Shown: positions 33,128 through 42,074 of the stretch, one piece after another | How positions within the stretch are numbered: position 1 is the stretch's first letter | Layout: each line of letters opens with the position of its first letter | Origin: Actinoplanes flavus | GTDB lineage: Bacteria; Actinomycetota; Actinomycetes; Mycobacteriales; Micromonosporaceae | Direction of reading: 5' to 3' | DNA length: 64,000 nucleotides | NCBI RefSeq assembly: GCF_017592555.1 | Contig: NZ_JAGFNS010000030.1 | Span: 55,213-119,212 of the forward strand | The notes under the pieces: model-generated | What the model saw: only the letters and a program-made list of their open reading frames with translations | What the model was told of the DNA's origin: nothing | The model's database searches: none | Position numbers and translations under genes: made by a program

Positions 33128-34405
33128 ATGGCGCGCGTGGGTTACCTGCAGCTGCTGCGGAAGCGTCCGGTGCTGGTGTTGTGGTCGTCGGCGGCGATGA
33201 GCGTGCTCGGCGACCGCCTGTATGGACTTGCGCTGATGTGGGTGGTGTACGAGTCGACCGGTTCCGCGGCGTGGATGGGTGTGGCGGCAGTGGTCGAGTC
33301 GATTCCGTACATCCTGATCGGTACGTTCGGCCGGGACCTGGTCGCCCGGTTCAACTCGTTTCGGGCTCTGGGCTGGCTGGACGCTGGACGGGCCGTGGTG
33401 GGCTGCTCGGTGCCGTTGTTGTGGTCGCCGGGCGATGAGGGCCTAGCCGTCCTGCTGGGGTTGATCTTCGTGCTGGGTGGGCTGGGCGCCCTGTTCGGGC
33501 CGAATCTGGGCGCCCTGGTGCCGGACATGGTCGAGCGGGATCAGGTGCGTCAGGTGATTGGGCTGCTGGATCTGACCACCCGGATCGCGGCGATCGCCGG
33601 ACCCGGCGCGGTCGGGGTGATCCTGCTGGCTGTCTCCGAGGTGCAGCTGTTCGCGCTGGACGGGGCGACGTTCGCGGTGTCAGCGCTGGCGATGTGGTGG
33701 CTGCACGGTCACGTCCGCCGGTCGGCGCCGGCTGGTGCCAGCGGCGCGGCGCCCACGGGGCCGGTGCCGACTGGTGCGGAGTCGGGGGCTGTGGCGGCGT
33801 TGCCGGTGCTTCGCCGGCATCCGGATGTGGCCATGGGTTTGGGGTTGCATGGGGTGGCCTACTTCGTGGCGGCCGTGTCCGCTGTCGGACTCCCCGCGCT
33901 GCTTTCGGTGCAGCTTGGTTTGAGTGCGGCCGGGTACGGGCTGGTGCTAGCGGCGATCGGGGCGGGTGCGCTGGCCGGGAATCTCGTGATCGGCAACGTG
34001 CGGTTGGGGCCATGGCTGATGGTGGACTGCGGGGCCTGGATGGTCGCCGGGTTGACGTTGCTCGGCTACGCCATGGCTCCGTCGCTGCCGGTGCTGCTCG
34101 GGATCGCGTTCCTTTCTGGGTTGGCCTCCCCGGCGGGGGCGGTGCCGTGGCGGACCCGGCTGGCCGAGTTCGAGCGGCGGGAAAGGTTGCGGCTGATCAC
34201 GGTGAACGCCACGGTGATCCGGACGACGGGCACGGTCGGCATGCTGGCGCTGCCGATGATGGTCGACGCGGCACCGGCCGCCGCTTTCACGGGGGCTGGT
34301 GTGCTGCTGGTGGTGGCGGCCGCGGTGACCGCGGTTGCGGGCCGGCGGGCGGTGGCCGGAGCGGAGCGGGCCAGGGTTGAGGCGGTGGCGGGGCGCGCGT
34401 CCTGA
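33128..34405 (+). CDS. Major facilitator superfamily exporter
   Basis: 425 residues, about 12 hydrophobic helices. WSSAAMSVLGDRLYGLALMWVVYESTGSAAWMG resembles the first helices of MFS_3/enterobactin-exporter-like proteins, and a long linker of A, G, P and T splits the halves. Codon use is rich in G- and T-ended codons unlike the C-ended neighbours, suggesting a different origin. It is convergent with an unknown/PhyH pair and may export their product. Start at ATG 33128. Confidence 0.85.
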   Translation: MARVGYLQLLRKRPVLVLWSSAAMSVLGDRLYGLALMWVVYESTGSAAWMGVAAVVESIPYILIGTFGRDLVARFNSFRALGWLDAGRAVVGCSVPLLWSPGDEGLAVLLGLIFVLGGLGALFGPNLGALVPDMVERDQVRQVIGLLDLTTRIAAIAGPGAVGVILLAVSEVQLFALDGATFAVSALAMWWLHGHVRRSAPAGASGAAPTGPVPTGAESGAVAALPVLRRHPDVAMGLGLHGVAYFVAAVSAVGLPALLSVQLGLSAAGYGLVLAAIGAGALAGNLVIGNVRLGPWLMVDCGAWMVAGLTLLGYAMAPSLPVLLGIAFLSGLASPAGAVPWRTRLAEFERRERLRLITVNATVIRTTGTVGMLALPMMVDAAPAAAFTGAGVLLVVAAAVTAVAGRRAVAGAERARVEAVAGRAS

Positions 34406-34473
34406 CCGTGAGGTGCCCGCCCCGCGCGGGGCGCTATCGCAAGGCGGGCGTTGTCAGCTCGTCAAGGCGCTGG

Positions 34474-34977
34474 TCAGAGCGCGGCACCGGCCGTCAGCGC
34501 GCCGGGCGAGCTCGGCACGTTGTCGAGCCCCGTGAACACGGCCTGGTCGGCGGCCAGGAAGTGCTCGATGGTGATGCGGTCCTGCGGCACGCCGATCTGG
34601 TCGTAGATCACCTTGTGCATGCGGGAGAAGCCGGCGTCGCCGCGCTCGAGGAAGAACTCCTTGTCGTACCAGGCGACACCGAGACGCACGGTGCCGCCGG
34701 CGGCGCGGGGGTTCTCGGGGGTGTCGAACACGACGTCGGAGTCCTGCCAGTCCCACAGCATCATCGCGTCGGGGCGGGCCCGCAGCTTGTCGTCGGACGC
34801 CTTGAGGGCGTCGACGCAGGCGTCCAGGGTGGCGAAGTCCGGGCAGGTGTAGGTACACATGCTGATCGCCACGATCTGCTTGTCCCCGCGGCGGCCGTCC
34901 TCGCTGTTCTCGCCCTGGAGCACCCGGATGCGGGCCTGGGGCAGGGGACCGGACAGGACTTGGTCGAGCACGTTCAT
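34474..34977 (-). CDS. Unknown protein paired with a PhyH dioxygenase
   Basis: 167 residues, soluble. AAGGAA lies before ATG 34977. Contains CTYTCPDFATLDACVDAL and MMLWDWQDSDVVFDTPENPR; no family recognised. It starts 24 bases after the PhyH stop on the same strand, so both are surely cotranscribed. It may be a partner enzyme, a scaffold or a resistance factor in a small biosynthetic cassette. Confidence 0.6.
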   Translation of the reverse strand: MNVLDQVLSGPLPQARIRVLQGENSEDGRRGDKQIVAISMCTYTCPDFATLDACVDALKASDDKLRARPDAMMLWDWQDSDVVFDTPENPRAAGGTVRLGVAWYDKEFFLERGDAGFSRMHKVIYDQIGVPQDRITIEHFLAADQAVFTGLDNVPSSPGALTAGAAL

Positions 34978-35001
34978 GGTTCCTTGCTCGTTGGGACGGG
35001 A

Positions 35002-35673
35002 CTACCAGCTGGGCCCGGCGATCGGGTACAGCTGGGGCTTCAGGCCGTCGCGGCGGGTGACCGCGCCGGGGGCGACGCACCGCAGGTTCAGCCCGACGCG
35101 GGGCTGATCGGTCGTGTTCGGAGGGCTGGAGTGCAGAAGCCGCACGTCCATCAGCGCTGCCTCGCCAGCGGGAACCTCGACCACGACAGGTTCGGGGCCA
35201 CCGGGCGGTACGACGGTGGTGAGGGCGCGGCCGTGTCGGCCGCCGTGCGGGTCCTCGCGGCGGGTCGGCAGGTAGCCGAGCCGGTGAGAGCCGGGGATGA
35301 CGTGCAGCGCCCCGTTCGCGGCGGTCGCCGCGGTCAGCGCGACCCACACGGTGACCGACCGGTTCGGGTCCAGTTCCACGCCGTCGCCGGCACCGTCCTG
35401 GTGCCAGGGCACCCGGAAGTCCGCGCCGGGCCATTTGATCAGCAGGAAGCCACCTTCGAGGGCGATGTCGGCGCCGATGACGTCGGCGACCGCGTTCACG
35501 AGGGCGGGCCGCCGGACCAGCGCGGCGACCGACGGCAGGGTCAGCCAGGGCTGTCTGACTACATCGCCGTGTCCGGTGACCTGCTGGGCGATCCGGATGG
35601 CCTCACCGGTGTCCGCCCAGCGGATCCCGGTCCGGTAGCCGGCCGTACGGAGCGTTTCCGTGTCGGTGAGCAC
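35002..35673 (-). CDS. Phytanoyl-CoA dioxygenase-family Fe(II)/2-oxoglutarate oxygenase
   Basis: 223 residues from GTG 35673, with GGAGAGG 7 bases upstream. FRVPWHQDGAGDG gives His-x-Asp iron ligands; SVTVWVALTAATAANGALHVIPGSH is the conserved PhyH core; ALMDVRLLHSSPPNTTDQPRVGLNLR has the distal His and the Arg for 2-oxoglutarate. Such proteins hydroxylate or halogenate small molecules in biosynthesis. Upstream lies a divergent TPR regulator. The 225-bp intergenic region carries both promoters. Confidence 0.88.
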   Translation of the reverse strand: MLTDTETLRTAGYRTGIRWADTGEAIRIAQQVTGHGDVVRQPWLTLPSVAALVRRPALVNAVADVIGADIALEGGFLLIKWPGADFRVPWHQDGAGDGVELDPNRSVTVWVALTAATAANGALHVIPGSHRLGYLPTRREDPHGGRHGRALTTVVPPGGPEPVVVEVPAGEAALMDVRLLHSSPPNTTDQPRVGLNLRCVAPGAVTRRDGLKPQLYPIAGPSW

Positions 35674-35898
35674 GTCATCACCTCTCCCTGGGAAGGACGC
35701 GGAGACGGGTCCCCGCGCCGATCGGTCGATGGATTCAACGGGACCATGCAGGGTGCCGATGGAGGCAGGTTGCGCGCCTGGTGGCCGGTTGAGGGGTGTT
35801 GTCGAGGCTTGCGTGGGGTTGCGTGCCCTCTGGCAGGCGAGCAGCGGCCCGCTATCCTGAGCACGCCGTGTTACTGAGCAGATACACGGAGGCGCGGG

Positions 35899-37233
35899 AT
35901 GGTGCGTGCTATCAGCAATCACGACCTGCACGGTCTGCTGGACGAGGCCGATTACAGCCACGGCGCGTTCGTGCGACAGATCAATCTCGCCTGCGGCGGC
36001 GCCTACGACGCGTCCAGCGTGTACTGGTGGCTGCGCGGCCGACGCCCCGACCCCACCACCCGAACGGCGATCGCCGCCGTGCTCACCCGCCGCCTGCACC
36101 GCGCCGTCACCGCCGATCATCTCGGCTTTGACCACGACCTCAGCGCCGGCCTGGCCTACCCCGGCACCCCCGGCGAGACCATCGATACCACCGCGCGGCT
36201 GTGGGACCTGAGCGTCCACCACGCCGCCGCCCTCGCCGCCGCCCCCTACGTCTCCGACGCGGCCGTGCAGACGGCGCTCGCCTGGCGGTACGACCCGGAC
36301 GACCCGGACTGGTCCCGCCCAGGCCCCCGCACCGTGACCGCCATCGATGTGGAGGCGCTCGCCGTGTACTCCGCCCACTTCACCGAATTGGACCGCCGCG
36401 GCGGCGGAGCGGGTACCACCCGTGCTTTAGTCGCTGACTTCCTGTACCGGCAGGTCAGTCCGATGATTCGCGCCAGTTACACCGACGCCGTCGGTCGGGA
36501 CCTGATGGCCGCCGCCGCTGGCCTCGCCGGTCAGCTCGCTTACATGGCCTACGACGCCGGGGAGCATGGCGCCTCGCTGCGGCACTTCACCACGGCGCTG
36601 CGGTTGAGCCGGGCCAGCGGCGATCGCCTCTACGGGGCTCATCTGCTCGCGAACCTTGCGACCCAAGCTGTCTACCTCGGCCACCCCCGCAACGCCGTCC
36701 GCCTGGCCGCGGCCGCCATCGACGGTGCCGGCCGCGCTCCGGCTGAGGTCCGGGCCCGTCTGCACGCCGCAGCGGCGTGCGCCTACGCCGTCGCCGGCGA
36801 CCGGAGGTCCTGCACCACGGCGCTTCGCAAGGCCCGGACCGCCATCGACCGGGCTCGGCCCGGCGCCGGCCCGTTCTGGGCGGCCTACTTCAGCCCGGCA
36901 CACCTCGCCGGCACCGCCGCCCGCTGCTACCGCGACCTGCAACTGCACCACAGGGCCGTCAAGTACGGGCCTGCTGCGCTGCACCTACCACACGACAGCT
37001 CTCGTACCCGTGCCCTGCACACCGCACTGCTGGCCACGATTCACGCCGCGACGGGCGATCTCGACGAGGCCTGCCGTTACGGCGACCAGGCCGTCCCGCA
37101 CCTGCGCACCGTAGAGTCCCGGCGCGTGCGGCAGCGCCTCACCGAACTGACCGATCGGCTGAGCCCGCACCGGCGGGTACCGGTCGTCGCCGAGTTCTTC
37201 GACCGTCACCACCACCTGCTCGCCGTGGCGTGA
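35899..37233 (+). CDS. TPR-containing transcriptional regulator
   Basis: 444 residues. The first about 70 (HDLHGLLDEADYSHGAFVRQINLA, VYWWLRGRRPDPTTRTAIAAVL) look like a Cro/XRE-type helix-turn-helix of the large actinobacterial regulators with TPR tails (NsdA-like). The rest is helical repeats (GRDLMAAAAGLAGQLAYMAYDAGEHGASLRHFTTAL). It probably controls the divergent PhyH operon and the NUDIX gene that follows. Confidence 0.75.
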   Translation: MVRAISNHDLHGLLDEADYSHGAFVRQINLACGGAYDASSVYWWLRGRRPDPTTRTAIAAVLTRRLHRAVTADHLGFDHDLSAGLAYPGTPGETIDTTARLWDLSVHHAAALAAAPYVSDAAVQTALAWRYDPDDPDWSRPGPRTVTAIDVEALAVYSAHFTELDRRGGGAGTTRALVADFLYRQVSPMIRASYTDAVGRDLMAAAAGLAGQLAYMAYDAGEHGASLRHFTTALRLSRASGDRLYGAHLLANLATQAVYLGHPRNAVRLAAAAIDGAGRAPAEVRARLHAAAACAYAVAGDRRSCTTALRKARTAIDRARPGAGPFWAAYFSPAHLAGTAARCYRDLQLHHRAVKYGPAALHLPHDSSRTRALHTALLATIHAATGDLDEACRYGDQAVPHLRTVESRRVRQRLTELTDRLSPHRRVPVVAEFFDRHHHLLAVA

Positions 37234-37271
37234 ACGGCAGTCGCGCCAGCGGGTGGACTACCGTCAGTCCG

Positions 37272-37751
37272 GTGAGTACCTGGATCGAACCGGACCAGTG
37301 GTATGCGCAACTCCCCAGCTTCTACGCGACCACCGCGGCGCTGATCACCGAAGCCGGCACCGGCCGGGTGCTGCTGGTGAAACCGATCTACCGCGACCAC
37401 TGGGCATTCCCCGGCGGCTACCTCGAATCCGACGAGTACCCGCAGGATGGCTGCGCCCGCGAACTGTATGAGGAACTCGGCCTGCACCTCAAGGTGGGTG
37501 CCCTACTCGTGGTCGATTGGGCGCCGCCCGCCGAGCCCCGGCCACGAGCACTCATCAGCATGACCTTCGACGCCGGCGAGATCCCCGCTTCCACAATGTT
37601 GCGGCTGCCCGCCGACGAGTTGTCCGCGTACGCATTCCTCGAACCGGCCGAGGCCGCCGCCCGCCTGCCGAATACCGTCGCGTCCCGTGTCGAAGCGGCT
37701 CTTGCAGCACGCCGTACGGGCAGGGCGGTGTACCTCGCCGCGCGAGGGTAG
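37272..37751 (+). CDS. NUDIX hydrolase
   Basis: 159 residues from GTG 37272 (MSTWIEPDQWYAQL); GTG 37230, which overlaps the regulator stop, is an alternative. GGYLESDEYPQDGCARELYEELGL is the complete NUDIX box (Gx5Ex7REUxEExGU) that binds metal and pyrophosphate. It hydrolyses a nucleoside-diphosphate-linked compound, substrate unknown. Pairing of a NUDIX with a TPR regulator is common in actinobacteria. Confidence 0.9.
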   Translation: MSTWIEPDQWYAQLPSFYATTAALITEAGTGRVLLVKPIYRDHWAFPGGYLESDEYPQDGCARELYEELGLHLKVGALLVVDWAPPAEPRPRALISMTFDAGEIPASTMLRLPADELSAYAFLEPAEAAARLPNTVASRVEAALAARRTGRAVYLAARG

Positions 37752-37893
37752 ATGCCGGCCCCCGTCCAGACCAGCCGATGCTCTCACCGGTCACTGTGGG
37801 CCCGAAACCGGCAAACATTGAATCCACTCGATCGCGGTGGGCCCGAACCGGCGAACAAACCCCTGGTCATCGCCTCCCCACCCCGCATCGGGG

Positions 37894-38739
37894 TCACCAC
37901 CAGTAGTTGTCCTGCGGCAGGTAGGGAGCCTCTAGCTCGGTGATCTCTTCCTCGCTCAGCCGGACTTCGAGAGCGGCGACGGCGTCTTGCAGGTAGTGCG
38001 GCTTGGTGGCGCCCACGATCGGACAGGACACGACCGGCTTGGACAGCACCCAGGCCAGCGCCACCCGGGCCATCGAGACGCCACGAGCCTCGGCAACCTT
38101 CTGAATGGCGTGCACCACCGGCTCGTCGACGTCGCGGTCGAACGCCTTGGCGACGGTGTCCGACGACGACCGGGTCGTCTGCCGACCCCACGGCCGTGTC
38201 GCCCTACCCTTGGCCAGTGGCGAGTACGGAGTCAGGCCGACGCCCTGGTCGAGACACATCGGGATCATGTCGCGTTCTTCCTCGCGCTTGAGCACGTTGT
38301 ACTGGTCCTGCATCGCCGAGAACGTCGTCCATCCGTTGACCACGGCGGCGTGCTGCGCCTTCGCGAACTGCCACGCCCACATCGACGACGCGCCCAGATA
38401 TCGCACCTTCCCGGCCCGGACCAGATCGTCGAGGGCTTGCATGGTCTCCTCGACCGGCGTCTCCGAGTCGAACCGGTGGATGTAGTAGACGTCGATGTAG
38501 TCAGTGCCCAGCCGCCGCAGCGAGGCGTCGGCCTGCTCCAGGATGGCTTTGCGGGACAAACCGCTGCCGCCAGGGCCGTCATGCATCTTCCCGCTGACCT
38601 TGGTCGCCAGGACGATGTCCTCCCGCCGGGAGAACCGGGAGATCGCCCGACCGACGATCTCCTCCGAGGTACCGCCCTGATAGACGTTCGCGGTATCCCA
38701 GAACGTCACACCCAGATCGACGGCCTGCCGGAAGAACGG
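37894..38739 (-). pseudogene. Aldo-keto reductase lacking its N-terminus
   Basis: The frame reads PFFRQAVDLGVTFWDTANVYQGGTSEEIVGRA to the end (LPQDNYWW), a near-complete AKR with Asp and Tyr of DTANVY, Lys of TKVSGK and the His of YIHRFD. The first 45-50 residues, with the initial strand and TGLxVSRxxLG motif, are missing. Just upstream, arginine-rich out-of-frame sequence belongs to the neighbouring gene, and no good start codon exists. A deletion probably fused the two genes' DNA. Confidence 0.7.
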
Positions 38740-39224
38740 CGCGCTGGAGCGGCGCGAGCCCGAGCGGCGGTATCCGGCGCCGGTTCCTGGCCACGATCGG
38801 CCGGAGGTCGACCGGGCAGGGGCAGCCGGTCCTCCTCCAGGGCACGGCGAATCTCCCGGCTCAGATCGGCGGCGACCACCGCCCTCGTTTCCGGGATGAC
38901 CTCCCAGTTTTCCGGCAGGCTCCGGCTGGACCGCCACTTCAGCCGAACCCGGTACACGCCCTCGCTGTCGTCCTCGGGCGGGGCCACCCGAACCTGCGCC
39001 GGCGCCATGTCGCGCTGATATGCGGTCCACGGCACCAGGTGAGGAGAGACGCTCACGACGAACTCCTCCGAATCCGCCACCGGACTGGCCAGCCGTTCGA
39101 AGTTCATCAGAATCGAGTCGCCGCCATCGCCTGGCACGATCACCGACAGACCGGACACGCGTACGACACCCACGTCGGCCAAGGTCGGAACGACCGCGCC
39201 GACGAGATCACCGGTGAGATTCAT
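38706..39224 (-). CDS. Hypothetical protein with altered C-terminus
   Basis: 172 residues from ATG 39224. The first about 130 (LPENWEVIPETRAVVAADL, LVPWTAYQRDMAPAQVRV) look genuine; it is not a family I know. The last about 40 residues are arginine- and proline-rich and run into the truncated AKR in another frame, so the natural end was probably lost in the same deletion. Confidence 0.5.
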   Translation of the reverse strand: MNLTGDLVGAVVPTLADVGVVRVSGLSVIVPGDGGDSILMNFERLASPVADSEEFVVSVSPHLVPWTAYQRDMAPAQVRVAPPEDDSEGVYRVRLKWRSSRSLPENWEVIPETRAVVAADLSREIRRALEEDRLPLPGRPPADRGQEPAPDTAARARAAPARRSSGRPSIWV

Positions 39225-39259
39225 CGGGGGCTTTGAGCCGAGTTCCGGGGGCCGGAGAC

Positions 39260-39706
39260 ATGTCCCGCCCCTTCAGCGATCATGAACCTATGGAGGACCC
39301 GCAGTCGGCCGAGGGTGAGGCGAAGGTCATCACACTCTGCGGCTCGACCAAGTTCGAGGCTGAATTCGCGAAGGTCAACCAGCGGCTCACGTTGGAGGGT
39401 CACGTCGTGATCAGCCTTGGCATGTTCGAACTTCCCGAGCTGCCGGACTACGACTGGACGGTCGACAGTTCGAACCTCAAGCGGCGGCTCGGCGGCGTGC
39501 ACTTCCGGAAGATTCGCATGGCCGACGAGGTGTACATCGTGGATCCGGGCGGCTACGTAGGCGAGTCGACCCGACGGGAGATCGCGTACGCGGAGTCTCT
39601 CGGCAAGCCGGTGCGGTACCTGAGTCGCGAGCAGTCGGCGCGTACGGAAGACGGCCCCGGGAGTGAGGCCGACCGGGCGGTCGGCTCATCGGACGTTCTG
39701 AGGTGA
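39260..39706 (+). CDS. Nucleoside 2-deoxyribosyltransferase-like (DUF4406-type) protein
   Basis: 148 residues from ATG 39260 (GGAG just upstream, very close); ATG 39290 is another option. VITLCGSTKFEAEFAKVNQRLTLEGHVVISLG and RMADEVYIVDPGGYVGESTRREIAYAESLGKPVRYL are the two halves of the nucleotide-binding Rossmann-like fold of this family. Catalysis is not assured. Isolated between unrelated genes. Confidence 0.7.
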   Translation: MSRPFSDHEPMEDPQSAEGEAKVITLCGSTKFEAEFAKVNQRLTLEGHVVISLGMFELPELPDYDWTVDSSNLKRRLGGVHFRKIRMADEVYIVDPGGYVGESTRREIAYAESLGKPVRYLSREQSARTEDGPGSEADRAVGSSDVLR

Positions 39707-39743
39707 CGTGCCGGCCGGATCGAGACCGGCCGGCACGTCAGGG

Positions 39744-42074
39744 TTAGCGCACCTCGTACACCGTGATGTCCCCGGCCCGGAAGCGCGGGGTCGCGAACTG
39801 CGCGAGGTCGGGGCTCGCGTGCAGTTCGGCCTTCACGCCGCGGGCCGGGTCCGGGGTGGTGCCGACCGCGACCAGCCAGCGCACGCCGTGCGCCCGGGTG
39901 AAGGCCGCCGTGTTCGCCGCGGTGGGCCGGTAGAAGACCTCGTCGTTCGCGGCGAGCAGGGCCGGATCCCAGAACGGGCTGGCGGCGAGGGTGTGGTCCC
40001 ACAGCCCGCCGGCCGCGAAGGCCGGCTCGGTGTAGCTCCAGCCCTCGACCAGCACCTGCCGTTCCGAGTACGCCGCCAGCCAGAAGTCGCGGCTGTCGCA
40101 GCCGTTCGCGCCGAAGCGGCAGTGGCTGTTGGTGGCGACGAGATCGCCCGTGGCGGAGTGCGCCCGGAGCCAGCGCCCGGCCTCGGCCGCGCCCGCCGGC
40201 ATGACGGCGTTGAGCTCGGGATACCGGTTCGCGTGGCCGGCGGTCGCCGGCTCCCAGAGGCCACGCGACCCGATCACTCCGGTCGCGATCGACGCCGCCA
40301 GGAACGGGACCGCCATCACCGCGACGGTCAACCGGCGGTCGAGCCGCATCCGGCGACCGGCGACGGCCAGCGCCCCGGCAACCGCGATCAGGATCACCGT
40401 CAGGAGCAGGTAGGGAGCCACCGCGTGCAGCGTCGACCACGTACCCGGGGCGGGCGGCCGGAGCCGGCCGGCGGTGAACTGCACGGCGACCAGCGCGACG
40501 ACGCCGAGCGCGGCCGCGCCGGCGATCAGCCGGCGTGGCGCCTTCCGGCCGGCGGGGACCAGGGCGGCCAGTCCCACCGCGGAGAGCACGGCGAGGAACG
40601 GGCTGGCGGACCGGGCGAAGTAGCCCTGGCTGAGCCCGGGGTGCGAGAACACCCAGGTGGCCACCGTGCCCGAGAGCCCGATGCCGAGCAGCACGTGCAC
40701 CATCGGGTTCCAGCGGAAGGCGCGCCGGGCGACGGCGGCCAGCCCGGCCCAGCTGATCGCCATGGCGAGAACCGCGGTGGCGGCGAGCGTGACGAGCGGC
40801 AGGTAACGGTTGGCCGGATCGGGCATGCCGAGGACGGCGTAGCCCAGGGCCGTCCACTTGACCGTCTGGAGCGGGTCCACGGTCGAGCCCTGCGCCCCGC
40901 CGCTGTAGAGCACGAGCTGCGCGAAGCCGAACCAGGCGAGCGTGATCGCCAGCGCGATCGCCTCGGCGCCCAGCTTGCGGGTGCGCAGCAGCCGCACGCC
41001 CACGGCCAGCAGCAGGCCGCACACCAGGATCGGCATGAACGTCGCCTTGGCGCCGGCCATCACGCCGGTGAGGGCCGCGAACGTGCACCAGGCCGCGATC
41101 CGGCGCGGCCCGGGCTCGAACAGCCCGGCGAGCACGTACAGCGCGGTGGCGCAGAGCAGTACCGCGTACGTCTGGGTGGGGCTCTGCCAGAAGTGCTCGG
41201 TGATGACGCCGTTGTACATCGGGCGGTCGTCCCAGGCGAACGGTGAGATCGCCGTGCCCGCGAACGCCAGCACCACGGCCAGGGCGCCCGCCCACCAGCG
41301 CCCGGAGAGCCGGTGCGCCAGCGCCACCAGCACCAGCAGGAACGCGGCGATCATCGGCACCACGAGCAGTCGCAGGATCAGCATCTCCGGCTCGATCCCG
41401 GTGATCCAGCTGGCCGCGGCGCCGTGCGGGTAGACGTACCAGTGGTAGCTCAGCCCGACGCCCTCGACCCAGGGCACGTCCAGCGCCACCCCGTTCTTGA
41501 ACAGGCCGACCAGGGCGAACTGGAACGGGAAGTCCAGGATCATGCCGAGCCGGTGCGGGTCGATCACGCCGGTGCTGCGGAAGGTCTGCGGCATGGCGCG
41601 GCCGACGCAGTAGAGCATCACGATGGCGACGGTCCACGACACACCGACCGGCAGCCTCCGGCCGCTGCCCCGCCAGTGACGGCGCAGCCCGGGCAGGGCC
41701 GAGAAGAGGACCAGCGTGAGCACGGGCCAGGCCAGCACCGCCAGTGGAACGCCGCACGCGCGGGCCAGCAGGTAGACCGGCAGCTCGACGACGAAGCCGA
41801 CGACCGTGCCGAACGCCGCGTCCAGCGCCAGGACTCCGGCGCCGCCGCGCAGCGCACGCCAGATCAGCATGCCGGGCAGGGTGCCGGCCAGCAGGGTGTA
41901 GCCGGCGAACTTGATCAGGTCGCCGGCCGGGACGTCGTAGTAGAGAAGGGCGGCCGCGGTGCCGGCCAGCGCCACGAGGAACGCCGCCCAGCCGGGCGAG
42001 AGCGGTCCCCGGGTGTCCTGGGTCTGTTCGGTCGCCGGCGCGGACGTCTGTTCGGGAGCCGTGCCGACACTCAT
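39744..42074 (-). CDS. Large GT-C-like membrane glycosyltransferase
   Basis: 776 residues with about 13-14 membrane helices and a C-terminal outer domain (NRYPELNAVMPAGAAEAGRWLRAHS, CRFGANGCDSRDFWLAAYSERQVLVEGWSY). The layout is that of DUF6541/YfhO-like proteins which use polyprenyl-linked sugars at the outer face. The upstream GT2 gene overlaps it by 4 bases, so the pair probably makes a lipid-linked sugar and then transfers it to an envelope polymer or protein. A classic acidic loop motif could not be pinpointed. Confidence 0.7.
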   Translation of the reverse strand: MSVGTAPEQTSAPATEQTQDTRGPLSPGWAAFLVALAGTAAALLYYDVPAGDLIKFAGYTLLAGTLPGMLIWRALRGGAGVLALDAAFGTVVGFVVELPVYLLARACGVPLAVLAWPVLTLVLFSALPGLRRHWRGSGRRLPVGVSWTVAIVMLYCVGRAMPQTFRSTGVIDPHRLGMILDFPFQFALVGLFKNGVALDVPWVEGVGLSYHWYVYPHGAAASWITGIEPEMLILRLLVVPMIAAFLLVLVALAHRLSGRWWAGALAVVLAFAGTAISPFAWDDRPMYNGVITEHFWQSPTQTYAVLLCATALYVLAGLFEPGPRRIAAWCTFAALTGVMAGAKATFMPILVCGLLLAVGVRLLRTRKLGAEAIALAITLAWFGFAQLVLYSGGAQGSTVDPLQTVKWTALGYAVLGMPDPANRYLPLVTLAATAVLAMAISWAGLAAVARRAFRWNPMVHVLLGIGLSGTVATWVFSHPGLSQGYFARSASPFLAVLSAVGLAALVPAGRKAPRRLIAGAAALGVVALVAVQFTAGRLRPPAPGTWSTLHAVAPYLLLTVILIAVAGALAVAGRRMRLDRRLTVAVMAVPFLAASIATGVIGSRGLWEPATAGHANRYPELNAVMPAGAAEAGRWLRAHSATGDLVATNSHCRFGANGCDSRDFWLAAYSERQVLVEGWSYTEPAFAAGGLWDHTLAASPFWDPALLAANDEVFYRPTAANTAAFTRAHGVRWLVAVGTTPDPARGVKAELHASPDLAQFATPRFRAGDITVYEVR

